A stretch of 64,000 nt of DNA. Source: Symbiodinium natans. Lineage: Eukaryota; Sar; Dinophyceae; Suessiales; Symbiodiniaceae. The notes under the pieces were generated by a model that did not search any database, had not been told where the DNA came from, and saw only the letters and a list, made by a program, of their open reading frames with translations. Both the position numbers and the translations under genes were made by a program. Each line of letters starts with the position of its first letter. The first letter of the stretch is position 1. The stretch spans positions 62,001 through 126,000 of the forward strand of contig CAJNDS010000279.1 in assembly GCA_905221605.1 (NCBI GenBank), read 5' to 3'. This document shows positions 27,841 to 38,335 of this stretch, one piece after another.

Positions 27841-29028
27841 ATGATGGGCAAGCTTTTGCCCCTCAAAACATGGCCGAACTTAACGATTCGAAGAGTTGAG
27901 CCGTGCTGCTTTTGTGGACAGATTTGACACTGCATTGACTGGTCCTGTTGGCTGGGGGGGCTGGATATGCGGGGGTTCGCTAGGCATGACAATGCCTAAC
28001 GCCTCCCCAGATGCATAACGCACTCCCAAGCACAACCCACAGGACGTTCTTCGCCTGGAGGGTTCATGTTCGGCTTCTCTGAAATTGGGTTCCAGAAGCC
28101 AGAGCATGTGATCCCACGTGCCCTCGATGCCGGTACTGGGGCCATGCACTAAGGCGTGCCGCCCAACAGCAGGCGCAACAACACCCGCGTGCCCTTCGAT
28201 GTCTTTAGAATTGGGAGACTCACTCAACTTAGGGCTTGTTGTGGGGCGCCGAAAACACGTGCCCTTCCTATCTGACTCGTTCGCCAATTTGTGTCGCAGC
28301 AAGTTGGATGCACAAACGAAGGAGTGAAGGGTCATGTGTGCTTGCGCCGTCGTGCCTTCGGAGCCCTGGGAGGCCGGGTTGAGAGGTGCAGGTTGGACAC
28401 GCGGAGGCCAGATTTGAAGGTTGGTGCGGCGGTGCGGTTGCTGAAACAGATTCGTGGAAGAGGGTCTCGGTCGCACTGATCGCCGCGGATCGAGTCCATC
28501 CCTCCGCAGAACGCTCGAGACTTAGTAAACAGTCCCCACCCGCCTGCATTGGCGGGACTTCCGTGGCCCAGGCCACAGGCACATGCAGGCACGCACAAAG
28601 CTTCGCATTCCTGACTGCTTGCCTCGAACCTGGGTGCGCTTGGGGTTTGACATTCAGTGTTGTGCCTTTTGTCACATGGAGTGCCTTGTTAGAATGCCGC
28701 GCGCCAAGGCAGTGTTCTGCCTTCTCACACTTGTGCCTGAACAACCTGCCTACACCCCCCCCCTCCGCTAGTAGGTGTAGGAGGGTCGGACCCCTAAACT
28801 TTCCGACTCTCCAAAAACCCTGAAAGTTCAAGGAGCCATTCTTGGGCTCGGGGGGCTCAGTTCTGCCAGCTTTTTGAGGCAGCTTTCAACGCTCCGGAGT
28901 TTCCGGAGTTTCGGCCAAGCGTGAACGTTGCCACGCAGAATGATCGGGTCCTCTTGAGCACCTTCGACTCCCTCCCTATGGACCCGCGGAAACTTGCAAA
29001 TGCCAGCGGATTTTCTTTCATGAGATGA
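27841..29028 (+). CDS. Unrecognised plus-strand gene spanning duplication unit 2
   Basis: Exon candidates: 27841-27922 (MMGKLLPLKTWPNL, EPCCFCGQ), 28066-about 28145 (MFGFSEIGFQKPEHVIPRAL), 28300-28391 (acceptor TGTCGCAG; QVGCTNEGVKGHVCLRR; followed by GT), 28589-about 28738 (acceptor CATGCAG; CLPRTWVRLGFDIQ, CCAFCHMECLVRMP) and about 28793-29028 (CQLFEAAFNAPEFPEFRPS, stop TGA 29026-29028). Cys-rich segments could bind metal, but no known motif is met. All exons except the first and last lie in the duplicated unit. The opposite strand has long open frames too; I judge the plus strand better from residue composition and acceptors. Confidence 0.4.
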
Positions 29029-29318
29029 AGCCACCTGCCCTAAAACGCGTAGAGTATCTGCCTTGGCTTCGCAGCCTCCCATGGCCACCGCTCTTGATCA
29101 GCATCTTTGGCTCCGGGGCTCTGTCTCCCGGGTGCGGCTACTCCGTGTTTTTCTGAGCATCAGTCGCTGAATCTGACCCTTATGAACCCTTTAAGAGCCT
29201 CGCGCGAAGCCCTATAAGGCCTGCAATCTGAAGCCTGGAACAGACAGGATGGAGTGTTGATTGGCGAGGGAATCGACTCAGGCCTCTCCATCTTGGTTCA
29301 GGGATGAAGGTTTAGGGC
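29028..29318. other. Spacer, nothing supported
   Basis: No telomeric array, no credible frame. Confidence 0.35.
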
Positions 29319-29319
29319 C

Positions 29320-29885
29320 TTTAGGGTGGCCATAGGGCCATAGGGCAGTGTAGGGATTTCTGGAGAGCCGCAATCCAGCCGTGCAAGCCGTGCGCAGGGT
29401 TGGTCTTCAAGGGGGGGGCAACCCCAAAAGCAAGGGAGAAAGGAAGCGCATCCAGCGCCGAATTGGCAGAGCTTCGCCGGCCTTCGACTTACCCTGCGGG
29501 CCTTCCTTTAAGTTTCGTAGAGCCATCCCGAGTTCGCAGGAGGATGTTCCCTGTCATAGCACGTCTTGCGGCTGACCCCACGGCCCCTCGCAGACCCATC
29601 CACGGGCCCGCAAAACTTCGCTTCAGCCATGTGTGGAGTGTTTGGGATGTTTGGGCCACGTCCTTCGCTTAAGAGGGACCGCCTTCCCCCCACAATCCTC
29701 TACCAACTTTACACCCCTTTGACTTGCCTTTGCCAAACTCATTCGAGCTCGCATTCTCACGTGCCCAGCTTGATGAGCGCATGGTCAGGAATGGCAACGA
29801 ATCGGCGACAGCGCAGAGAGATCCGCAGCATGCGTTAAGCACCACACAAAGACTGTTTTCTGCTCAAAATGCTCTGAGCATTTGA
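29320..29885 (+). CDS. Unrecognised gene, open frame interrupted by one TAA
   Basis: One reading frame stays open from about 29320 to TGA 29883-29885 except for TAA at 29670-29672. Before it: RPSTYPAGLPLSFVEPSRV and LRFSHVWSVWDVWATSFA; after it: LPNSFELAFSRAQLDERMV and STTQRLFSAQNALSI. Both halves look coding. The stop may be a true end with a second exon behind it, a mutation (pseudogene), or a very short GC-AG excision. A different frame over 29626-29700 contains MCGVFGMFG, which I regard as chance. No domain recognised. Confidence 0.45.
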
Positions 29886-29934
29886 AAGTTACAAAGATGT
29901 CCCATTGACGCAACTCTGCGATGACGAATGCCTC

Positions 29935-30460
29935 TCACAAGCCCCTGAGACTTTCGACGCAGGTCCGCACGTTGTCCCTAAGTTTCCCAGGCTCAACCCA
30001 CTGGACTTCTGAAAGACTGCTACCCGAAAGTTTGGATGGTTTAACACCACCATACAACAGAGCACGGGAAACATCGGGGGCTTTTTTGTAGCCGACACAA
30101 AGTCCGCTTTGCGTTCGCTGACACTTTGCGTTTGAGGCACACTGAAGGTTGCCGAAGCCTTGCACCGCGACGCCCACTTTGCCATACCACGCGGCTGACA
30201 TGGCCAGGCCACCCTTCCCTATAGATCACTCGCGGATATCAAGCGACCGCCCGGTATCGGATCTAGGTGGGTTTTTTTCTGCATGAGTGTCTTGAAGGAC
30301 CGCAAGTAAACCAGAGGCTTCTTCCGAGCAAGGCTTTGGGGGGGCGAGTAGCGTGCTTGACCTACTAACCCCCTCAACCTCAAGCAGATTCCCAAAAATC
30401 CCCAACCTATCGACATCCAGGCTCAAGAGGCGTCTCAGCCCTGTTTGCCTGCTTCTCTTT
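29935..30460 (-). CDS. Unrecognised minus-strand gene
   Basis: Upstream exon about 30460-30230 (acceptor TTTCCTAG; RRLLSLDVDRLGIFGNLLE, ending RSLDIRE at a possible GT donor) and downstream exon about 30215-29935 (MSAAWYGKVGVAVQG, ALLYGGVKPSKLS, KLRDNVRTCVESLRG), whose end coincides with a GTGAGA donor at a possible further splice. Frames, acceptor and donors agree. No telomeric repeat is in or between them. No recognised domain. Confidence 0.45.
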
Positions 30461-30479
30461 CTCTAGGAAACTTCAAGCC

Positions 30480-31158
30480 CCACAGACCCTGAACCCTCCC
30501 CATCCCCCCCAGAAGTCCCAAGCACCCAACCCCTAAACGACTAAAGACCCTTAAAGCCCGAAGCCCGAACAGGACGGGTCCGAGATGGGCTCGACTTTCT
30601 GTCAACATGGGTTACGGCTCCGGGTGTAGGCTTTTGCGGGTTAGGCTTTTGGGGCTTGGGGTTTTGAGGCTTCGGGTTTTGAAGCTTAAAGTTTTGGGGT
30701 TTAGGGTTTCGCGACCCTTCGCTCTCTTAAGGCCTTAAGCTCTTGAGGTTCTGTAGCGGGGGAGCGCGGCTATCAGGGGCACTTAGCCAAAGAAGATCCG
30801 CGCTTGTTTTGCTGAACTTCGGGATCTCCAGGGCTTCTTCGGCTCCTCTCTCTGCTCAGAGGATTCGGGTTCCGGAACCCTGACTCCCCAAGCCTAAGCC
30901 TGCGATTCTGGGAGATGTAGGGCTCCAGCATGTGCCGAGGGAGAAGAGGGCCTAAGGGGTTTAGGGTTTAGGGTTTAGGGCTTAGGGCTTACGGCTTAGG
31001 CTTTCGGGCTTCGGGCTACTAGTGTCTCGCACTTGTCGGGCTCAATTATTGGGATCTATGTGACAAACGAGATCGGGAACGGGGTGCTCGTGACCCCGTG
31101 CTTCCGGAGCGGTTGACATTGGGCCAAGTTTGTTGAACCTCTGCGTGTTCCACAAAGG
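30480..31158. other. Intergenic, degenerate telomeric and GGGTTT/GGCTTT repeats
   Basis: Variants such as GGGTTTTGAGGC and GGGCTTAGGG at 30635-30710 and 30957-31015. No gene supported. Confidence 0.45.
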
Positions 31159-32118
31159 TCAGGGTTGAAGGACACGTGACTGATGGTCACAAGCCTCCTC
31201 GTCATCAGCAGCAGCATAATGGCAATCGCCTCCTTCTTGAGTGATTCTCGACATCTGATACCTGTTGTGGCTGGATCCAGAAGCTTCTTGCCCTTGCTTG
31301 CCCAAGAAGCATCGGGTTCCGGTGCGATGGTGTGGAGACTCCGCAATAATCTAGGGCGTTTGGGCCCTTTAAGGATTCAGGGCAACGCTTGCGTGTAAGG
31401 ATCGTGCCGGATGATGCCAGCACAAAAGCTTGGGGTGGTCGATGTGCGCATCTGCTGCGTTTGAGGGGGGCTCGTGCAAAGAAGGATCCGGAGTTTCGGG
31501 TCGTGCCTTGCGTCTGTTTCTAGAATCAAAGATGCATGTCTTTTCATGGCAGGCGAGCTCAGGTCTCACAGCTGTATAGAGCTCCTTGGTGAGGATCTGA
31601 CCCAGGATCTTTGCAGACTTCGGCCTCGAAAGCTGCCATGAACTATGCGTCTGTAGAACCGAGGGGGGGGGGTGCGAGATGTTGAATTGCTGTGCGTTCC
31701 AGCGTTGGACACCTAGGGACCACTTCTTGAGTCCGCCATCACTTGGGAAGGCGACAGGCAGGACGTCTGAGTGTCTTGAGGGCATGATGAAGCTTGTTGG
31801 TGATGTGTGCTCTTCGTAAGCCCAGTCACGCAACAGAGGCGGCTTTCCTCCTGACGCCCATGCAAAAAACAAGGGCGCCTTTTCTCCGCAATGCCATCGT
31901 GTAAGAACCAAGAAGTTGTAAGATAGACTGAAGCCTTCCTTGTTTAAAACAGGTGGCGTGAGTTCTGTGCTATTGGTAGTCATGGAGATGACTCCCTGAC
32001 TTTCGCGCACGGCACAAGGGGCCCCGGCGCGGCACATCAGCATCACAGACATCTCACATGTTTCCGGGCGGTGTCTTCCACGCGAGGTGGCCGTAGCTGA
32101 TGCCTGGTTATTTGACAT
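31159..32118 (-). CDS. Unrecognised 305-residue protein, two exons
   Basis: Exon 1, 32118-31393, starts at ATG (MSNNQASATATSRGRHRPE); exon 2, 31350-31159, ends in TGA. The 42-nt intron between has GC-AG borders (GCAAGC to CCCTAG) and keeps phase 0. Seen: Ser/Pro-rich stretches, LSYNFLVLTRWHCGEKAPLF in the middle, and a C-terminus with DCHYAAADDEEACDHQ. No transmembrane segment or known motif. It is the longest single exon of the low-telomere compartment and contains no repeat. Start choice: first ATG after an upstream stop region. Confidence 0.55.
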
Positions 32119-32321
32119 GTCGAAGTTTTCAGTATTCGGGCGTTGCCTGGCACCTATCAGCCTGATTTGCCTTCCAGCACATCGTTTCAGGGAGAAACAT
32201 CAAGTTACTTCTTACTTGCTGTTGATGCGTGCGCACCCGTACAGGTCGGTTCCATGCTAACTGCAGACGCACTCTGCATTCGTCGAAGCGTTTTGCCTGC
32301 CACTTTCACTTGACCTCCCTT

Positions 32322-32813
32322 TCACAGAGCACACAGCCTTAAGGTCCCGAAATGAGTGAACTCTTCCAGGCTTGGCAACGGAGAAGGTTTAACCTTAAAG
32401 GTATCATGCGGAGTATATATAGGACATAACATACCTTCGTAGGGAGGGACCAGCATCCCAAAGCCAGTCGCCGTTTGTGCACCAAAATCTCCGAGAGTTT
32501 CAAAGGTTCGCTTCGGAAACCGTGCCAAGTGCCTTCGTGGTGTTCGCCTTTGTGGAAGCAGGCGTTTGCGTTTGTCTTCATTACGAGTGCCTCAGCCTGG
32601 CCTTGCAGCTTCGAGTCGGGCCTTCATCGACGCATCCGCTTTCTTCTGAGGGCGGCTCGTCCAAGCTAGACGACTCCCGCAAGCTTCGTCAATCAGTTCC
32701 TTGTGCTGGCCCTGGAACCCCAAAGGCGCACACAAGGCTCTCTGATGTGTCATGCAATCAAGCACGACAGCGGCTGCGTGTGTGCTTGTGTTGAGCAAAG
32801 CCCGGCAATGCAA
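32322..32813 (-). CDS. Small unrecognised protein, minus strand, 41-nt intron
   Basis: Exons 32581-32435 (ATG; GEHHEGTWHGFRSEPLKLSE) and 32393-32322 (LPSLEEFTHFGTLRL, stop TGA), separated by a GTATGT...TTTAAG intron of 41 nt. They encode 72 residues from this ATG. An upstream block 32813-32600 (GFQGQHKELIDEACGSRLAW) looks coding in another frame and may be a 5' exon. The intron is canonical GT-AG, unlike most others in the window. Confidence 0.5.
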
Positions 32814-32833
32814 GGAACTGCCAAACTTGTTTA

Positions 32834-33477
32834 TCAGAAGGGCTCCTCTCGCAGTTCCCTTCTCTTGGTGTAGAGTCTTAAGGCATTCTCACCCCCTTCG
32901 TTTCCCCTGAGCCCATGGCTTCTTGGGTGAGAACTCTTCGGCTCGGCAGCCTCTGAAAGTGCAGAGCTTAGCTTCTTTGACCGTGCGGTCACGGAGACCC
33001 TGTGTTTGCAGTGTTCCATGCCTCCTCGGGTGCATGGGCAGGACCCGCACGCAGGATGCCCCCCTCGTGGGCAGCGATCAGAAGCAGTGCATCCTGAGAA
33101 GGCGTTCGGTGTGTTGTGTGGTTCTTGTGGTTTACCGGTAGGTCCACGGGCAAGGAACTCCCCACTGCAGCAAAGTTGCCCCCAACGAGTGCCAGCGGCA
33201 CGATGGTCCAGTAAAAGCGTAGCCGCTAGCGGGACCATGGGGGTCCCTTGCTGCGGCGACCTCTCGCAAGATGCAGAGTGATTGCCCATGAACGTTGCGG
33301 GGAGCAGCCGCGCACCGGCAGTGAGTTGTTTACTCTCACACCGGAAGTTCCTAGAAGTTGGTGAGAGGGAGGGCAGGGGGCTGGGGGGGAATCATAGTTT
33401 TTTGGACGGCTCTTCGTCCTATGTGGGCTGTGACACGGGCCCCGTAGAGCACAAGGCCAACATATGTGGCCCCTCAA
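32834..33477 (-). CDS. Possible minus-strand gene, unrecognised
   Basis: Open frames 33289-32834 (152 codons, starting MGNHSASCERSPQQG, ending TKRRELREEPF) and 33201-32989 (PLALVGGNFAAVG, DALLLIAAHEGG). Both strands are open over much of this region, and the plus frame 33405-33572 (HKANICGPSSGQLHG) also looks plausible. I cannot decide the model. Confidence 0.25.
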
Positions 33478-33828
33478 GTGGCCAACTTCATGGAATTCCG
33501 GGCATCTTTTGTGGCAAGGCCTCTCTCACGCCTGTTGGGTTGCTCCGCGTTGTCGCGCAAAGTTGTCTCTGACAACCCTCAGCAAAAGTTGCGCCTCATG
33601 GAACCCCCTAAGCCCTAAACCCCAAGCCTAAAAGCCTATAAACGCAGCTTTGCCATCAGCCTACCGAAGGTGCAAGATGAGTGGGTGGCTTCAGAGAGCA
33701 GCTGCACCTAAGGTTGTCGTGTCCAGAAAAGGCGTAGCACCTCCAAGGCCAGGGAAGCGGACGCTTTCTGAGCTTTGACCATCACCTGCTTACGCTTGCT
33801 CAACAATCACTGCCGGGCGTCACCCTTG

Positions 33829-34318
33829 TCAGATCGAGCCAGTTTTGGGGCTATTTTGATAGAGCCATCGTGGCTCTTGCCACGACCTCCGCACTATCTT
33901 CAATCCGCTTGCTCGTCTCCTTTCTGAGTAAGAGGGCAGCAAGGCATTTGTTTGCTGGATACTAGTTCCTTTCGTGTTCTTCTCGGCTGCCTGCTGTCCG
34001 GGGTAACCTTGGAAGACACGTCCCCTGTGAGGGCATGCGCATGACAGCTCGCCCATGTTCCGAATCGCAGCGTTCTCTCCCAAACGTGGTTTTCCCTGTG
34101 CCTCCCTGTGATTCAGCGATTCTCGACTTTTGACACCATACAGCCCCCCCAAAGGGAAAGCCTTTCCGAGAGCAGAGCATAGCTGGCTGCGGGATTAGGG
34201 TTTCGCCAAGGCTTTCGGGCCACTTCGGATGTTTGAATAGGGGATAATTTTGGGGCTTTGTTCCGGGGGGGTGGGGCGGTGTTAGGGGGTCCGCTCGAAG
34301 AGTTTCGGAAGGGCGCAC
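33829..34318 (-). CDS. Possible minus-strand gene, unrecognised
   Basis: Two overlapping minus frames: 34318-33962 (RIAESQGGTGKTTFGRERC) and 34152-33829 (NALLPSYSERRRASGLKIV, stop TGA or TAG at 33829). They would need one splice to join. The GGTGKTT string is not a complete Walker A motif. Nothing else to identify it. Confidence 0.3.
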
Positions 34319-34435
34319 ACGCGCGCACGTGCTTGCGCCAAGGGGTCTTGGGCATGTTAGGGACGAGTGGGATGTTCGGGCGTAGGGTACATCAGCACCC
34401 TCAAGGACCGAAGCCTGAACGCGTGCCCTTATCGG

Positions 34436-34520
34436 TTTAGGGTTTAGGGTTTAGGGTTTAGGGTTTAGGGTTTAGGGTTTAGGGTTTAGGGTTTAGGACA
34501 TAGGGTTTAGGGTTTAGCTT
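34436..34520. repeat. Interstitial telomeric array (TTTAGGG), isolated in the low-repeat compartment
   Basis: About ten units, the only sizeable array between 27 and 40.5 kb. Confidence 0.95.
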
Positions 34521-34648
34521 GCGGAAGGCCCCCCCCAGGCCAGAACATGCAGGGCTTCCGCAGCTCTTAGATCCTTGATTCTTGGGTCTCTCCTGTACGG
34601 GATCCCCCGTCCGCCCAAGTCCCCCCAAGGGCTCAAGCACCTAAACTT

Positions 34649-34757
34649 AGTTGCTGAGTGAGTACACTTTACACTTTTTGGGATACTCTACGATCCCCTA
34701 TAGAACTGAAAGTGTACACTTGTTGTGGACTCATAAACTCAGCAACTAAGTAAAACT
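34649..34757. mobile_element. MITE-like inverted-repeat element
   Basis: TTAGTTGCTGAGT at the left and ACTCAGCAACTAA at the right, with inner complementary parts (GTACACTTTACAC / GTGTACACTT). About 105 bp, no coding. Confidence 0.7.
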
Positions 34758-34827
34758 TCGCCCTTTGAGCCCTCCCCCGCTTTCTGCGCTTGGCCTTCGA
34801 AGCCATCCTGTGCGACGGGAGTGAGTC

Positions 34828-35028
34828 ATGGGCTGCGAGGGGGGCCTCCGAGAAATGTTGCAGTACATGCTCGTTGTGTGTCAGTTTGTTTCCGTGCCCT
34901 CACAGGAGTTGGGAAATCAACGCGCGTACTGGCGAATCAGTGAGATGACACGCGCCCGTTACAAACCGCACTCGTCACCTGAAGCTTCTAAATTGGCTAC
35001 GAGGCAGTACAGGCACATAAGTCACTAA
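34828..35028 (+). CDS. Possible short plus-strand gene
   Basis: Opens at ATG (MGCEGGLREMLQYM) and may contain a small intron ending CCCTCACAG, after which it reads ELGNQRAYWRISEMTRARY. Ends in TAA. Not recognised. Confidence 0.3.
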   Translation: MGCEGGLREMLQYMLVVCQFVSVPSQELGNQRAYWRISEMTRARYKPHSSPEASKLATRQYRHISH

Positions 35029-35900
35029 ACGGGCCTCTTTCAGCCCAGAATGCCGCCCGGGGCAGCACCTGCAAGCAGGCTTTAGGCGCGGTCCAAGAGC
35101 GAAGTCTAAAAACTTGGCCCTGAGCAAACCTCTGTCCTTCACGCGCCTCGTGCAACGTACCCGGTCCGGGCCCTTCGCAAGAAAGTTAAGGCGTGCTGCG
35201 TGCAAACGATCTGCTTCTTGCAAACGGTCTGCGTGTGTGGAGCTAGAGCTTTCTAACCTGGAAAGCTCGGCGCATCCTCCTGCAGTTGACATGTCTTGGC
35301 TGTCCAACTCGCTTGTGATTCCGACTGGTTGAAACTCTGATCAGCCAGACTCGCCGGTCGATTCACGTGACAAGGTGTGCATTGCCAACCTGACCTCGCG
35401 AGCCATTCTGCCTTGATAAACAGGTATACCTGCTGAAGAAGGACCAACAACAGGAGTTGAACGTTCTACTCACCAGCATCACTGAATGAAGATGAGCAAT
35501 GAGGTGCTGCTAGGAGTAACCTCCTGGTCGTTGGACAGCGGATTCACATTCAGCGACAGTGCGGCAACCGAGTCCGCAGCAAAGCGCGCTGACTTGGACT
35601 GGGAAGTTTTCTAGCTTGCAGTTCTCGGGCAAACTCCCAAGCACTGGCCGTGCTCCTAACCTGCAGGTCTTCCTCGCACTGTATGCAGCGACTGCTCAGA
35701 CCTGTCGCGCGGCATGCTTACAGTGACTTATCCCCAGGAGTTGTCGTGTGCAATGAATTTGGCAAGCGCGGTTGCAAACGTCACAACTGTGCCTGATGTA
35801 GTGTGGACAAAGGGGCCTGGTGAGGTTTGCTAGCGCTCCTTGCATCTGTTTGGGTACAACAGGGCCAGCACGTGCCCGCAACGGTCAAAGTCTGAGCCAC
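34975..35900 (-). CDS. Tandem-duplicated minus-strand gene, copy 1 (probably decayed)
   Basis: Matches 36165-36900 over about 0.8-0.9 kb with many substitutions and small indels. Conserved minus-strand coding pieces include CIQCEEDLQ with WEFARELQARKLPSPSQR (about 35690-35560), PLCPHYIRHSCDVCN (about 35850-35790) and the block 35307-35030 (RLNFLAKG, KFLDFALGPRL). In the frame that is open throughout in copy 2, copy 1 has TGA and TAA stops, so copy 1 is likely a pseudogene or is spliced differently. The paired cysteines (IQCEEDL, CDVCN) may be structural. Confidence 0.35.
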
Positions 35901-36089
35901 CTTGAGAGTCTCCGACATCGTAGACTTGAGTGCAAAATCTTCCCAAAGCATTCGGCAGAGAAAGCCTGTGTTCCAGGTTCCAACGTAGCTACTCTAGTGT
36001 CTTTCATGTCTTTCTGTGGGGCCCCCTGAGGCCCATGGAGTCTTAAAGCACATGTCTCAAGTGGTGCCCCTCTCCATGCTCAAGCGATC

Positions 36090-36901
36090 CTAGGCTGCGG
36101 CCCATGCTGCGCACTCGAACCCAAGGTCATCGTGGCCTTGACATGCCTTTTCTTGGCTAAACACCTCTTTCAGCTCAGAATCAAGAAGTCTAAGGACTTG
36201 GCGGCAAACTTCCCCCCTTGCCTCTGTCCTTGACGTTCCTTGTGCAAAATCGCCGGCCTGGGCCCTTCGCAAGAAGTTAAGACGTTCTTCCTGCAAGCGA
36301 CCTGCACGGGTGGACCTCGAGCTTCCTTACATGAAAAGCTCGGCGCATGGTCCTGCATTTGACATGTCTTGGCTGTCCAGCTCGCTTGTGATGCCTACCG
36401 GCTGAAACTCAGCAAGAGTCGGCGGTCGATTCGCGTGACGAGGTGTGCATTGCCAACCTCACCTCGCGAGCCTGCTGTAAGTTGAACATTCTACTCACCA
36501 GGATCGCTGGGTAAAGAGCAATGAGGTGCTGCTAGGAGTAACCTCCTGGTCGCTGGACAGCGGATTCACACTCAGCGACAGTCCTGCAACCGAGTCCGCA
36601 GCAAAGGACGTTGACTCGGACTGGGAAGTTTTCTAGCTTGCAGTTCTCGGGCAAACTCCCAAGCACGGGCCGTGCTCCTAAACTGCAGGTCTTCTTCGCA
36701 CTGTACGCAGCGAATGCGCGGCCCTGTCGCAAGGCATGCTTCCCGTGACTTATCCCCAAGAGTTGTCATGTGCCCTGAAGTTGGCAAGAGCTGTTGCAAA
36801 CGTCGCAGCTGTTCCTGATGTAGTGTGGACAGAGCGGCCTGGTGAGGTTTGCTAGCGCTCCTTGCACCTGTTTGGGTACAACAGGGCCACCGCGTGCCCA
36901 A
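36090..36901 (-). CDS. Tandem-duplicated minus-strand gene, copy 2
   Basis: Minus frame 36901-36572 is open for 110 codons and reads LHQEQLRRLQQLLPT, RIRCVQCEEDLQF, WEFARELQARKLP, ending TGA. A second part, 36358-36090, contains RLNFLRRAQAGDFAQG and LRLLDSELKEVFSQEK. In the middle, ELFM is followed by GTAAGG, a good donor, where copy 1 stays open. Not recognised. The two copies lie head to tail about 1.05 kb apart. Confidence 0.4.
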
Positions 36902-36934
36902 AAATCAGTTCCCTAAGCCTCTCAACCATAAACT

Positions 36935-37187
36935 CCCTAAGTCCTAAGCTGGTGAGAGGGCCAAGGGCCTTTGAGCGCAACGTGCTTCTGGGATCAGACA
37001 CATATAGGGAGAAAATGGGGCACAACAGTAGATCGCAGGAAGTGAGACAGACCACGGGATTAGGGCAATGTAGGGTATGGTTTAGGGTTTAGGTCTACAG
37101 GCACACGAAGTCAGCAACAGGCCCTGGGTTGCTGGTGCTGCGCCACTTCCACCACGGTTCAAACGGATGTCTATGGGCCTCAGCTGA
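36935..37187 (+). CDS. 3' end of a short plus-strand gene
   Basis: Exon about 36945-37072 (RGPRAFERNVLLGSDTYRE, RSQEVRQTTGLGQ) and exon 37102-37187 behind the acceptor CTACAG (HEVSNRPWVAGAAPLPPR, stop TGA 37185-37187). A small telomeric patch is the intron between them. Function unknown. Confidence 0.4.
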
Positions 37188-37405
37188 ATAGAACGATGAA
37201 AGCAAGGCCATTGCAGAAGCCGATCGGTACGAAGACACGGTCCCAAGCTTAAACGCTCAATGTTCAAGGTTCGTCCCTTGCCGTGGCGTGGCCACTATGT
37301 TCAACTCTGAGCAACAGCATCCGCTTGCGAGGGAAAGGACCTGAGAGCGCGCATTTGTGGGTTCCACATGCAATCCACTGGGGATAGCAGAATCAAGTCC
37401 GAGCT

Positions 37406-38090
37406 TCACATGTGATCAATATCAGGTCGATGTGTTGTAGGCTCCGGTGTCGACGTAGAAGGCCCTCCAGGACAGCGAAGAGCAACCCTCAACAGCGAAG
37501 CCTTACTCGGAATACTTAGGACCAAGCAGGATTTCAAAGCCCAGGAGTCCAGCAGATTCCGTTGCTGTGGCGAAAGCCATTTTGGTGGGTGCATCTCAAC
37601 GTTTCGGGTCGCGTGCTCTGGAATTGACGAGTGCATTGAAGCAAGGGTCTCGCAGATCAAGACACAAAACACCGCGTCGATGCTGCAGCAAGCCACTGTA
37701 GACCAGCAAGGCGTGTGACCTGCAAGTGCTTCCCCCATCCTTTGGGGCAGATGTGAGATGAGCTCAGCCAGACCCTGCCAACCTCAGGCAGGCCTTGCTT
37801 TAAGCACAGTTGTTCCACATGTCCGGCATGACAAGCAAAGGCGTTTGCGGTCAAGGGCCACCCGGGCTCTGACTCAAGCAGGTGGGTCCCCGAAGTTCCT
37901 TGCAACTTACGGACGCGTGGATCTCCGCAAGGGGCATCGGCCGTGTGGACTTCTGCATTGAAACAGCCATTTCGTTTTTGAGGAGATTGCTGGGGTGAGT
38001 GGCTGATGAAGAACTCAAGATGCCTTGCAGTCGTAGGCTGCAGTGAAGTTCTCCCATTTCCTCAACACCCCTCAAAAATCGCTTCTCCAA
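37406..38090 (-). CDS. Unrecognised minus-strand gene, two or more exons
   Basis: Exon 1 from ATG 38090 (MEKRFLRGVEEMGELHCSL) to a perfect GTAAGT donor near 37911. Downstream block 37790-37406 reads ELISHLPQRMGEALA, HPPKWLSPQQRNLLDSW and ends in TGA at 37406-37408. The phase between the two is uncertain because a second frame (PEVGRVWLSSSHICPK) also fits. No motif recognised. Confidence 0.45.
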
Positions 38091-38099
38091 GGCTCGAAG

Positions 38100-38335
38100 A
38101 AGAGCTCGAGGATTTAGGGTTTTAGGGGCCTTTTGGGGTTTAGGTTCTAGGGGTTTTAGGGTTTAGGGCTAGGAGTCTTGGCAGAAGGCTTCTTTTTGTG
38201 TAGGGGGGTCGTGCCGGAGGTCGTCTTTAAGAGCGCCTGAGGGGCCCAATGCTTAGAACGCAAGTTGTTCGGAATACCGGGTTTAGGGGAGTTTCGGGGT
38301 TCTAGGGCTTAAAGGGGTCTAGGGTGAAGCCTTAG
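38100..38335. other. Intergenic, degenerate telomeric sequence
   Basis: Patches of TTTAGGG/TTTTAGGGG near 38110-38175 and 38280-38330. No gene. Confidence 0.5.

Noticed and set aside
29626-29700. MCGVFGMFG, like the N-terminus of glutamine amidotransferases
   Set aside because: The rest of the frame has no family features, and a different frame over the same DNA looks more coding.
34060-34130. GGTGKTT in a minus-strand frame, like a P-loop
   Set aside because: The first glycine of G-x4-GK-T is a serine here, and no Walker B or fold context is seen.
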